From positions 1 to 9,642 of the forward strand of contig ONFW01000167.1 in the NCBI GenBank assembly GCA_900317215.1: DNA of 9,642 nucleotides. The letters run 5' to 3'. The DNA is from an uncultured Eubacteriales bacterium. Its GTDB lineage: Bacteria > Bacillota > Clostridia > Oscillospirales > Acutalibacteraceae. A model generated the notes under the pieces. It was not told the origin of the DNA. It was given only the letters and a program-made list of their open reading frames with translations, and made no database searches. Position 1 is the stretch's first letter; the number at the start of each line of letters is the position of its first letter. Below are positions 1-6,467 of the stretch, in pieces. The position numbers and the translations under genes were made by a program.

Positions 1-663
1 ACAAACTTCAACCCCGAGATAAACATTCGTGAGGTCTCTGCAAAGGGCAGCTATATAGAGGACGGCAAGTGGATAGAAACAGAGCCCATGGAGATAAAGA
101 GAGTTTACAACTTCCCCGAGATCGGCGAAAAGGACATGTACCTTCTTCACCACGAGGAGCTTGAATCCCTTGCTCTCAACATCAAGGGCATCAAACGCAT
201 CAGGTTCTTCATGACCTTCGGACAGAGCTATCTTACTCATCTGAAATGCCTTGAAAATGTCGGCATGACCTCTATCGAGCCTATCGACTTTGAGGGAAAG
301 AAAATTGTTCCTCTGCAGTTCCTTAAGGCTGTTCTGCCCGATCCTGCTTCTCTCGGACCGAGAACAAAGGGCAAAACAAACATCGGCTGCATCTTTATCG
401 GAAAGAAGGACGGCAAGGACAAGACCTATTATCTCTATAATGTCTGCGATCATCAGGAATGTTACAAGGAGGTCGGCTCTCAGGCTATCTCATATACAAC
501 AGGCGTTCCTGCAATGATAGGCGCGGCTATGCTGCTCACAGGCAAATGGAATCTGAAGGGCGTACATAACATCGAGGAATTTGATCCCGATCCGTTTATG
601 GAGGCTCTCAACAAATTCGGCCTTCCGTGGAAGGAAAGCTTCTCCCCCGAGCTTGTTGATTGA
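1..663 (+). CDS. Carboxy(nor)spermidine dehydrogenase, saccharopine dehydrogenase family (5'-truncated)
   Basis: Only the last 220 codons are in the window. The frame is open from base 1, so an ATG at base 88 is internal. Conserved C-terminal signatures are visible: DMYLLHHEELESL, GMTSIEPIDFEGKKIVPLQF, LPDPASLGPRTKGKTNIGC, YNVCDHQECYKEVGSQAISY and EEFDPDPFMEALNKFGLPW. These match my memory of the saccharopine dehydrogenase / carboxynorspermidine dehydrogenase group (COG1748). By family knowledge these cytosolic enzymes use NADPH to condense aspartate semialdehyde with a diamine (putrescine or 1,3-diaminopropane), giving the carboxylated polyamine that a PLP decarboxylase then converts to spermidine or norspermidine. 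The N-terminal Rossmann domain lies outside the window. A genuine lysine-pathway saccharopine dehydrogenase is the alternative; it is less likely in an anaerobic Clostridium-like genome. The gene ends at a TGA followed at once by a strong hairpin terminator, so it is the last gene of its unit. Confidence 0.82.
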   Translation, partial: TNFNPEINIREVSAKGSYIEDGKWIETEPMEIKRVYNFPEIGEKDMYLLHHEELESLALNIKGIKRIRFFMTFGQSYLTHLKCLENVGMTSIEPIDFEGKKIVPLQFLKAVLPDPASLGPRTKGKTNIGCIFIGKKDGKDKTYYLYNVCDHQECYKEVGSQAISYTTGVPAMIGAAMLLTGKWNLKGVHNIEEFDPDPFMEALNKFGLPWKESFSPELVD

Positions 664-670
664 TCTGCTG

Positions 671-715
671 AAAAAAAAGATGTCGGAGCTTTTCCGGCAT
701 CTTTTATTTTTTGTA
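671..715. terminator. Bidirectional rho-independent terminator
   Basis: A 12-base-pair stem (AAAGATGTCGGA at 676-687 pairing with TCCGGCATCTTT at 693-704, one G-T wobble) closes a 5-base loop. Read on the plus strand it is followed by a T-rich tract at 702-712. Read on the minus strand it is followed by eight T residues (A8 at 671-678). It lies between the polyamine gene and the convergent DUF5131-DUF4186 gene, whose TAA stop overlaps the stem, so it probably serves both. Confidence 0.88.
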
Positions 716-1807
716 TTTTTCAAGATCTCGTCTTATCCATTCCATGATAAGATCAACAACATATATTATCTCTGTCTCAGTCAGTCTTCTCCCCTTTGGA
801 ATGTAATGCCATTTCTGCAGACAGTCACGGCAGCAGGTAGCGGTGGCATGCTGAGCGATAAAAACAGGATGACCGTGCATTGGCGTCTGTTTTCCGTCGT
901 TCTTTATAAACGACGGCGCAAGTCTTGCCCTGATAAAATCAAAGGCATGGAGCCTTATCCTGTCGAGTCCCTTTTCACGGCAGTATTTTCTCATATCTAC
1001 AGGCAGAGTAAAATGCCCCCTGAACTTAGATTTTGAAAGATGCAGAAGAATGCTGTCAAAGGAATGTTCCTCATTCTTTTCCTCTTTCCTTTTAAAATCG
1101 ATATCAGCCTTTTTCGCCTGCGTGATCTGCTTTTCCTCTGCTATTTCAAATACTCTGCCGTCCCTGACAAAGCTTGAGCCCGTTTGCAGAAAGGAGAAGG
1201 ACACATTGTTCCTGATACATTGATCTCTTGCGTCAAGTATCCAGGAATAATCGCATTTTCTCGCTCCGTCTCCCTTTTCGCCTCCGCAGCTCACACATTC
1301 TGTCGTTCCGTCCGAAATATATTTTTCTATGTCTATCCTTTCAAGCATCGGAAGAAGATATATCTCCTTGTGAGCAGCAGTAAGCGCAGTCAGAAACGGA
1401 AGACGTGCGTCTGCGCTTTTCTGATCCTCGCATCGGCAAACTGCCGTTACATTAAAGTATCCCCTGCCCCAGTCCTTCGGGAGACATTCTTCAAAACGCT
1501 CGGGGCGGCTTGTTACCAGCTTGAATTCAAGATCCTTCCTGTGTCTTATGATCTCCCAGACATGCGCTCTCCATTTGTCGGCGCCCTCATAGAGAAAATC
1601 CCCGAGCATACAAACAATAACAGGATTGAACTGACTGTTTATCCTGTATCCCCCTGCAGGACTTTTCATGAGAGGGAGTTCAAAATCAACAGTCTGTACG
1701 ATCGTTCCGGTTTCCCCTGTATCCTTTCCAAAATCTCTGCATTTATAGCAATTCGGACAAGCGCCTCCCCTTTTGCCGCATAGATACCATGGCTCCCATT
1801 TAATCAT
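704..1807 (-). CDS. DUF5131 (phage Gp37/Gp68-like) - DUF4186 two-domain fusion protein
   Basis: This is a 367-residue protein if started at the ATG at 1807. A GTG at 1816 could add three residues. I prefer the ATG because the family consensus begins near WEPW and GGTGATC sits just upstream as a weak ribosome site. Residues about 3-240 match DUF5131: WEPW near the start, a C-x6-C-x2-CY cluster (C10, C17, C20) with an extra C23, then FGKD, VTSRPERFEECLPKDWG, LPMLERIDIEKY, CGGEKG and FLQTG. The cysteine spacing resembles that of metal- or radical-SAM-like proteins, but the biochemical role of DUF5131 is not established as far as I know. Residues about 247-357 match DUF4186: LSKSKFRGHF, DFIRARLAPS, NDGKQTPMHGHPVFIAQH, then TCCRDCLQKWH and IPKGR. 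The CCxxC plus His cluster suggests metal binding. In my experience the two domains usually occur as separate proteins. The gene is transcribed alone between a promoter and a shared terminator. Domain identity is firm; function is unknown. Confidence 0.88.
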   Translation of the reverse strand: MIKWEPWYLCGKRGGACPNCYKCRDFGKDTGETGTIVQTVDFELPLMKSPAGGYRINSQFNPVIVCMLGDFLYEGADKWRAHVWEIIRHRKDLEFKLVTSRPERFEECLPKDWGRGYFNVTAVCRCEDQKSADARLPFLTALTAAHKEIYLLPMLERIDIEKYISDGTTECVSCGGEKGDGARKCDYSWILDARDQCIRNNVSFSFLQTGSSFVRDGRVFEIAEEKQITQAKKADIDFKRKEEKNEEHSFDSILLHLSKSKFRGHFTLPVDMRKYCREKGLDRIRLHAFDFIRARLAPSFIKNDGKQTPMHGHPVFIAQHATATCCRDCLQKWHYIPKGRRLTETEIIYVVDLIMEWIRRDLEKYKK

Positions 1808-1842
1808 TAAGATCACCGCATTTTCTATTCCTTATCAGCTTT

Positions 1843-1871
1843 ATTCTACAATAAACATCCTTATAATTCAA
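1843..1871 (-). promoter_or_regulatory. Sigma-A-like promoter for the DUF5131-DUF4186 gene
   Basis: On the minus strand, TTGAAT (1871-1866) and TAGAAT (1848-1843) are separated by exactly 17 bases. They match the vegetative consensus at 4/6 and 5/6. A start of transcription near 1836 would give a leader of about 29 bases to the ATG at 1807. This supports separate expression from the upstream germination operon. It was found by eye in an AT-rich gap, so chance matches are possible. Confidence 0.5.
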
Positions 1872-1890
1872 TACACAAGGTCTTATCTTC

Positions 1891-1902
1891 ACAGAAATCT
1901 GT
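1891..1902. repeat. Short palindrome upstream of the DUF5131-DUF4186 promoter
   Basis: ACAGA-AA-TCTGT is a perfect 5-base inverted repeat with a 2-base centre. It lies 19 bases upstream of the proposed -35 box and downstream of the GerBC stop. It could be a small operator. It is too short and too GC-poor to be a terminator, and no thymine run follows on the minus strand. The 139-base gap between the two genes shows no other clear signal. Confidence 0.25.
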
Positions 1903-1946
1903 TTTGTGCTGCAAGACATTCCGCAACAATCCATACTGTCGGCAGT

Positions 1947-3659
1947 TCAGGAATGATAAAGCAGCCTTACCTCTGTTTCCTCCGCCCTGAGAGAACGGGT
2001 ATCCTTATCAGATATTACAAGCGGAAGCATCATTGCTTCTTCCTGACTGTTTATAGCTGAGATAAGCTCAAACAGCGTGACATTCCTCACCCCTTGCTCA
2101 ACTGCTCTGCTGTCTGTTATCACTGCGATATCCTCCGTACTATATCCAAGCTCCTTAACAGCCGCAGACAAAAGCCCTCTGCTGCTGCCCTTTGATATCA
2201 TGACCCCGGCATTTTTTGCTGTGCCGTATTTATCAGTCAATCCACTTATCCATGATACGCAGTCCTCCGCGGCTTTTTCGTTCATCATGATAAATCTGCA
2301 ATGACTCATAAGCAGCCTCTTACCTCTCTGCTCCTCAAGCTGGAGCAGGGCGTTTTCTGCGGAGCCTCCCTGCGAATAAATGACCGTTGACTTATTCTCC
2401 TGTTCAGGATCCTTTGTATCAAGAGCTATTACGGTAAGCTTATATGAATCAGTCTCTTTATCTATCCCTATTCCCTGAACTATCAGTCTCTCATCAAGCT
2501 GCGGAGTGCTGCAGCCGCACAAGGAAAGCATTAACGGGATAAGAAGCAATAACAGCATGAACCGCCCTGCGTGTTTTTTTGGGAATATGCCTGCTGCTTT
2601 TTTCTTTTTTAGTTTACCGGCTCTGTAGATCCTTAAACACAGGGGAAGCAAAAATATAAAAAGCACTGCCGCAGCAGCTGATAATACCGTACTGCTTACT
2701 ATACCCCTTATTGCTTCATCGGGAAGAAAAAGTACTCCCCCAATAACCATGACAGAAACCGTTAACGCCGCCTTACCTGCTGAAAACCGACTTGAAGCAA
2801 GGCTGATGCTTTTTGAGGCTGCGATCAGACATAAAGATACATTACAGAAAAGACTGCATACTGCCGAAAGTATGAACAAGGGCGCAAGCCTTTGAAGTAC
2901 GCCTGAGCCGTCAATTGCCTTGAAGCTTTGAAGATGCTGGACCGACAGATAATCACCTGCCGAGCCTGAAAAAAGCGTGACCGCCGCACATGCCGCAAGT
3001 GAGTAGAAAACACAGAGCATTACAGCGCCTCTTTTTATATTTCCCTTGATATGATGAGAGAGAGCATTTACCGCAGCAATACCGTTCATGCGAGAGACAA
3101 GAAAAACAAGACAGTCTGCAGCCGATGAAAAAGACAGCATTGCCTGCGGATCAAGCTTTTCTGAACTGAACCCCCTTGAAAGGAACATGAACATAAGCAC
3201 AAAGCACAGAATAACAAGCATAAGCACTGGGAGCGATAGTCTGGATACCGCTTCTATTCCTCTCACTGCCGCGAAGGCGCAGCCCGAGACGACTGCTATC
3301 AAAAGCAGCATGGAATTTGCCCCGAAGGGAAGCGCCTCTGAAATGAACTCTCTGAACAGCGCAACGGAGCAGAATGCCGAAAAAAGAAAATATACCCCAT
3401 ACAGAATACATATACCCTTTCCAAAAACACCAAGCTCCCTTGCCGCATAGCTGCAGAGGGAGCCTTTTCCGTTTGGCAGATCGGCAGCAGAAGGAAGGCA
3501 AAGAAGGACCGACAGCGGTATGAATATGATAAAGGGCAGAATAAAGCTGACTGCATCAGTTATCCCTGACACTGTTGATGAATACAGCAGAGTAAGGGAT
3601 ATCCTGCCCACAAACAGCAGAGTAAAAAACTGCCCTGCACTAACGGTTTTATTGTTCAT
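1947..3659 (-). CDS. GerB-type germinant permease fused to a C-terminally shortened GerC-type lipoprotein
   Basis: This single 570-residue frame carries two parts of a spore germinant receptor. Residues 1-345 are a GerAB-type permease (APC-superfamily fold) with about ten hydrophobic segments, roughly at 10-27, 36-56, 80-105, 115-133, 141-161, 178-195, 212-230, 257-281, 299-318 and 323-344. A basic linker (345-366, KLKKKKAAG then PKKHAGR) leads to a hydrophobic stretch ending in lipobox L-C-G-C, with C383 the predicted lipidated cysteine. Residues 384-570 match the GerC N-terminal domain: LDERLIVQGIGIDKE, GGSAENALLQLEEQRGKRLL, SHCRFIMMNE and LPLVI. GerC proteins normally run to about 370-400 residues with a further C-terminal domain. 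Here only about 190 residues follow the lipobox before a TGA. The GerB start is well supported by AAGGAG six bases before the ATG, inside the end of gerA, with an 11-base overlap. By family knowledge the receptor sits in the spore inner membrane and senses nutrients. Signal peptidase II could split this polyprotein at C383. Confidence 0.88.
   Translation of the reverse strand: MNNKTVSAGQFFTLLFVGRISLTLLYSSTVSGITDAVSFILPFIIFIPLSVLLCLPSAADLPNGKGSLCSYAARELGVFGKGICILYGVYFLFSAFCSVALFREFISEALPFGANSMLLLIAVVSGCAFAAVRGIEAVSRLSLPVLMLVILCFVLMFMFLSRGFSSEKLDPQAMLSFSSAADCLVFLVSRMNGIAAVNALSHHIKGNIKRGAVMLCVFYSLAACAAVTLFSGSAGDYLSVQHLQSFKAIDGSGVLQRLAPLFILSAVCSLFCNVSLCLIAASKSISLASSRFSAGKAALTVSVMVIGGVLFLPDEAIRGIVSSTVLSAAAAVLFIFLLPLCLRIYRAGKLKKKKAAGIFPKKHAGRFMLLLLLIPLMLSLCGCSTPQLDERLIVQGIGIDKETDSYKLTVIALDTKDPEQENKSTVIYSQGGSAENALLQLEEQRGKRLLMSHCRFIMMNEKAAEDCVSWISGLTDKYGTAKNAGVMISKGSSRGLLSAAVKELGYSTEDIAVITDSRAVEQGVRNVTLFELISAINSQEEAMMLPLVISDKDTRSLRAEETEVRLLYHS
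2556..2568 (-). promoter_or_regulatory. Possible internal ribosome site and start for a separate GerC
   Basis: Within the GerBC fusion frame, the minus strand reads AGGGCGG-TTC-ATG, with the ATG at 2558-2556 (Met368). A GerC lipoprotein started here would begin with a normal short signal peptide and a lipobox 16 residues in. The Shine-Dalgarno-like stretch is imperfect and close to the ATG. Independent GerC translation is therefore possible but unproven. Confidence 0.35.
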
Positions 3660-5202
3660 GCTTGTCTCCTTCTAAATCCGCTCCCGGCAGCTCCTGTACC
3701 CTTTCATTCTTTTTCGACAGCACTCTCCACCCTGCACGGATAACAACATCCCGAAACGCAACTGCGCTGAAAGGCGTTACCGGTGAGGTATAAGGGATCC
3801 CGAGGCTGGTTTTACCGCAGAGATCCACAAGGGCGATACTGAACACCACGGCAACTCCCCATATTCCGAGTGCGCCTGCCGCAAGAGTAAATGCAAATCT
3901 CAGCACTGCCGACGGAGCGTACAGGTCGGGAACAACATAGGAGCTTATTGCGCTTATTGCAACGATCATCAGAGTCGGCGCTCCGATAAGTCCGGCATTG
4001 ACTGCGGTATCACCCACAACAAGACCTCCGACAATGCTGACTGCATATCCTAAGGGTCTTGGCATTCTTAAGCCCGCCTCGCGCATTATCTCATAAACAA
4101 ACAGTATCAGCACCGTCTCCATAGTAAGAGAGAGAGGGGTCGAGGCTATCGAGGAGGCTATCTTATTGAGCATCAGCGTAGGAAACATTTCCGGATCGAA
4201 TGTACCGAGTGAAACAAAAAGACCCGGAAGAAGCACGGATATCAGAAAAGCAAAGTATTTCAGTATCCGTGTGAAGGTAGCAAAATATGCACGGTTAGAA
4301 TAGTCATCGAGTGACTGAAAATACTCTGCAAAGATGTGCGGAGCTATAAGCGCAGAAGGTACACCGTCAACAAGGATAGCTATTCTTCCTTCGGTAAGCT
4401 TACCGCAAACAGTATCCGGTCTTTCGGATACACCGATGCCGCAGAACAGCGAGTGTCCTTTATCGTCCTCTAAGAAAGGAACAAGATAACCTGCTGAAAG
4501 CACCGTGTCGAGAGGTATCCTGCTGAGCCGTTGTCTGAGCGTTTCAAGCAGCTCCTCTGATACCGTACCCCTGAGATAGCATAATACTATCTCCGTCCTG
4601 CTTGTTTTACCTGTAATCATGCTTTCAAAGCAAAGCTGAGGCGTCCTCATACGTCTTCTTATCATTGTCATGTTTACTCTTACAGATTCCACAAAGCCCT
4701 CTCTGGAGCCCCTTTGAACTATATCTGCCTCCGGCTCTGATACGCTCCTTGACGCATATCCCTGTATGCCCGCACTTACCGCCTTGCCGCAGCCGTCAGC
4801 CGCGATAACTGCACAGCCTGACATTATCCTTCTCTCAAGCTGCTCATAGCTTTGAAGAAGCTCACTTTCGGCAGTACACAGCACCCTGCTGCATAGCTCC
4901 TGGAGCAGTCCGCCGGAGTCAGCGCTGCATCTCATGTCAAGCAGAGGCTCCAATACACCCTCGGCAAGCACCTGCTTATCCACCATATTATCAATACTTA
5001 TCACTGCTGTTCTGATGCCTGACACTTCTATCCTCCTGACAGTGATATCCTCGCTTCCGCCGAAATCCTTATTGATACGGTCGAGCAGCTCATCAAGCTC
5101 CGACGCAAGCGGCGTAAAGCTCTCGGAATACGCCTGCTGAGGCTCCTTGGAATAGATTTTTTTAATATCTCTTAATAATCCGAACAATCCTGCCGACCTC
5201 AC
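3649..5202 (-). CDS. gerA: GerA-family spore germination receptor subunit A
   Basis: This 517-residue protein belongs to the GerA/GerKA family, the A subunit of nutrient germinant receptors in the spore inner membrane. The soluble N-terminal part (about 30-300) contains the family blocks QRGSREGFVESVRVNMTMIR (163-182), RTPQLCFE and EGRIAILVDGVPSALIAP (271-288). The membrane part (about 310-455) has roughly five hydrophobic segments, with the hallmark MREAGLRMPRPLGYAVSIVG (373-392) followed by GLVVGDTAVNAGLIGAPTLM. Length is normal for the family. The start is uncertain: the longest frame begins with GTG at 5202, which has a poor ribosome site. A TTG five codons later (5187) has GTGAGG about nine bases upstream and would give 512 residues. 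The TAA overlaps the start of the GerB-GerC frame by 11 bases, implying translational coupling. Expression is probably forespore-specific (sigma-G), but only a weak promoter match is visible. Confidence 0.93.
   Translation of the reverse strand: MRSAGLFGLLRDIKKIYSKEPQQAYSESFTPLASELDELLDRINKDFGGSEDITVRRIEVSGIRTAVISIDNMVDKQVLAEGVLEPLLDMRCSADSGGLLQELCSRVLCTAESELLQSYEQLERRIMSGCAVIAADGCGKAVSAGIQGYASRSVSEPEADIVQRGSREGFVESVRVNMTMIRRRMRTPQLCFESMITGKTSRTEIVLCYLRGTVSEELLETLRQRLSRIPLDTVLSAGYLVPFLEDDKGHSLFCGIGVSERPDTVCGKLTEGRIAILVDGVPSALIAPHIFAEYFQSLDDYSNRAYFATFTRILKYFAFLISVLLPGLFVSLGTFDPEMFPTLMLNKIASSIASTPLSLTMETVLILFVYEIMREAGLRMPRPLGYAVSIVGGLVVGDTAVNAGLIGAPTLMIVAISAISSYVVPDLYAPSAVLRFAFTLAAGALGIWGVAVVFSIALVDLCGKTSLGIPYTSPVTPFSAVAFRDVVIRAGWRVLSKKNERVQELPGADLEGDKHEQ
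3666..3671 (-). promoter_or_regulatory. Ribosome binding site of the GerB-GerC gene inside gerA
   Basis: The minus strand reads AAGGAG, six bases before the ATG at 3659, within the last codons of gerA. It fixes the start of the downstream gene and shows that the two genes are coupled in one transcript. Confidence 0.8.
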
Positions 5203-5223
5203 TTCTCTGTATGATACGATAAT

Positions 5224-5252
5224 AATTTTGCACGGTCAGCGCCTTTTTATTC
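5224..5252 (-). promoter_or_regulatory. Weak sigma-G-like promoter candidate for the germination operon
   Basis: On the minus strand GAATA (5252-5248) lies 17 bases before CAAAATT (5230-5224). The forespore sigma-G consensus is about GHATR-N17/18-CATnHTA, so the -35 box fits fully and the -10 box 5/7. Transcription would begin about 15 bases before the GTG start. Sigma-G control of germination operons is well known in Bacillus. The match here is weak and found by eye. Confidence 0.28.
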
Positions 5253-5271
5253 ATTCGCCTTTAAGAATTGC

Positions 5272-5300
5272 GCATAATCTCAATAGTAATAGAAATAATA
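5272..5300 (+). promoter_or_regulatory. Sigma-G-like promoter candidate for the DUF421-DUF4363 operon
   Basis: GCATA (5272-5276), a 17-base spacer, then AATAATA (5294-5300) match the sigma-G consensus GHATR-N17/18-CATnHTA at 5/5 and 6/7. No comparably good vegetative promoter was found in this spacer for the plus strand. A start of transcription near 5307 would leave a leader of about 57 bases that contains a small hairpin. Confidence 0.38.
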
Positions 5301-5317
5301 GCCTTATAACAAACGCC

Positions 5318-5332
5318 AGGAGCATAGCTCCT
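5318..5332 (+). repeat. Perfect small hairpin/palindrome in the DUF421 leader
   Basis: AGGAGC-ATA-GCTCCT is a 6-base perfect inverted repeat with a 3-base loop. It lies between the proposed promoter and the DUF421 start at 5364. It is too short and lacks the T-run of a terminator. It could be an operator half-site pair or a leader hairpin; the AGGAG in its left arm is too far from the start codon to act as the ribosome site. Confidence 0.4.
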
Positions 5333-5363
5333 TCATCAAGTAATCAGGGAGAGTGAACGGAAA

Positions 5364-6038
5364 ATGCTGATATCTGTGCTTAGGACCTGCTTTTTATACG
5401 GTGTGATCCTTTTTGCCGTAAGACTAATGGGTAAACGACAAATAAGAGAACTGCAGACAAGCGAGCTGGTCATCACCCTGCTGATGTCAAATATTGCTAC
5501 TATACCTATGCAGGATACCGAGCAGTCAATGCTGAGCGGACTTATTCCGATAATGGTGCTCCTCGTCTGCGAGATACTTCTGTCCTATCTCATGCTCAAA
5601 AGCTCGGGTCTGCGCAGAGCAGTATGCGGAAAACCGGTGATAGTGATAAACAACGGCGTTCTCGATCAGAAGGCCATGAGGGAGCTGAGGATCAGCACTG
5701 AAGATCTTTTCGAGCAGCTAAGGCAGAAGGATATTTTCGATATAAATGAGGTCGCCTATGCCATAGTTGAAACAAACGGTATGCTGAGTATATTGAAGAA
5801 ATCTCAGCATGAGAGTGTCTGCATCGGAGATATGGGCATTAAAAAAAAGGAGAATACTCTTGCCGTTACTGTGATAAGCGACGGCAAGCCTGCAAAGTCC
5901 TCGCTCAGGCTCATCGGATCAAGCAGAGCAAAGCTTGATAAGCTGCTGAAAAAGGAAGGAATAGCTATGAGTGACATCTTTATTATGACGGCTGACAACA
6001 CCGGACGCTACAGCATTATCAGAAAGGACAGGAGCTGA
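5364..6038 (+). CDS. DUF421 (YetF-like) membrane protein
   Basis: This 224-residue protein has the family's usual layout. Three hydrophobic segments (about 3-21, 33-48 and 58-78) surround the signature RLMGKRQIRELQTSELVITL (20-39) and NIATIP. The soluble domain follows, with GKPVIVINNGVLDQKAMREL (89-108), the DLFEQLR block, then NEVAYAIVETNGMLSILKK (128-146). The rest, to 224, is a variable tail. DUF421 proteins (B. subtilis YetF, YdfS and YrbG; the 2Duf protein of spoVA-2mob elements) are inner-membrane proteins. 2Duf is linked to spore resistance, but the molecular role is unresolved. The start ATG is preceded by GGGAG at moderate distance. The gene lies divergent to the gerA operon and two bases upstream of the DUF4363 gene, so a role in the spore membrane is a reasonable inference, not a demonstrated one. 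Confidence 0.92.
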   Translation: MLISVLRTCFLYGVILFAVRLMGKRQIRELQTSELVITLLMSNIATIPMQDTEQSMLSGLIPIMVLLVCEILLSYLMLKSSGLRRAVCGKPVIVINNGVLDQKAMRELRISTEDLFEQLRQKDIFDINEVAYAIVETNGMLSILKKSQHESVCIGDMGIKKKENTLAVTVISDGKPAKSSLRLIGSSRAKLDKLLKKEGIAMSDIFIMTADNTGRYSIIRKDRS

Positions 6039-6040
6039 CT

Positions 6041-6424
6041 ATGTACAGACTTTTTGCAGCGGCTGCGGTATTGCTGGCAGTTTGTGCAGTGACAGCAATA
6101 TGCTTTTATACAAATACCGGAACGGCTGAAAAAATTGCTAAGGAGCTTGAAGCCGCATATTCCTCCTGTGCAAAAGAGGGCAGCCTTGAAGAAGCCGAGG
6201 AGCATATAAAAGCAGCCCGAAGGCTCATTATCGAAAAAAGAGAGGTAATATATCTTTTTATTTCTCATAACAAGCTTGATGATATCTCTCAGGAGATAGA
6301 CAAGGCATACGAATGTATAAAAGAGAAGGACAGGACACTCTTCCTTGTTTACTGCCGCAGCGCAATGTCTCTAACAACGGATCTGAGAGAAATGGAGCTG
6401 CCCGAGCTGTGCAATCTTCTGTGA
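6041..6424 (+). CDS. DUF4363 small membrane-anchored protein
   Basis: This 127-residue protein starts with one hydrophobic segment (about 3-23), which may be a signal anchor. An acidic, strongly helical remainder follows, rich in Glu, Lys and Ala, with no cysteine-based lipobox. Length and layout, and the position directly downstream of a DUF421 gene, match the DUF4363 family, which I recall as a frequent partner of DUF421 in Clostridia. The ATG lies two bases after the DUF421 stop, and its ribosome site AGGAG overlaps that stop, so translation is probably coupled. The anchor and helices suggest a partner of the DUF421 protein on the outer face of the membrane. No enzyme motif is visible. The family call rests on size, topology and context more than on distinctive motifs. 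Confidence 0.75.
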   Translation: MYRLFAAAAVLLAVCAVTAICFYTNTGTAEKIAKELEAAYSSCAKEGSLEEAEEHIKAARRLIIEKREVIYLFISHNKLDDISQEIDKAYECIKEKDRTLFLVYCRSAMSLTTDLREMELPELCNLL

Positions 6425-6425
6425 A

Positions 6426-6459
6426 AAAGACCGCTACAGAGCTTACTGCGGCGGTCTTT
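6426..6459. terminator. Bidirectional hairpin between convergent DUF4363 and ysxC genes
   Basis: AAAGACCGC (6426-6434) pairs perfectly with GCGGTCTTT (6451-6459) around a 16-base loop, directly after the DUF4363 stop. Read on the minus strand the stem runs into TTTTT (A5 at 6424-6428), a good end for the ysxC transcript. On the plus strand the T-run is only three long, so termination there may be weaker. Confidence 0.78.
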
Positions 6460-6467
6460 AGCTATGT

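Noticed and set aside
581..1036. Plus-strand frame of 151 codons bridging the end of the polyamine gene and the next gene
   Set aside because: It runs through the bidirectional terminator and overlaps two real genes in other frames.
1184..1783. Plus-strand frame of 199 codons antisense to the DUF5131-DUF4186 gene
   Set aside because: The opposite strand carries strongly conserved family motifs. The plus-strand product looks like low-information shadow sequence without a domain or good ribosome site.
1808..1946. Readthrough of the GerBC TGA stop, in a frame that stays open for about 48 codons
   Set aside because: The extension is Cys- and Lys-rich with no similarity to GerC. An open frame of this length is expected by chance, and no recoding signal is visible.
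5841..5848. A8 run in the DUF421 gene as a frameshift site
   Set aside because: The gene reads through it in the correct frame and the conserved domain lies before it. AAA AAA AAG is a normal Lys-Lys-Lys stretch. There is no sign of an alternate product.
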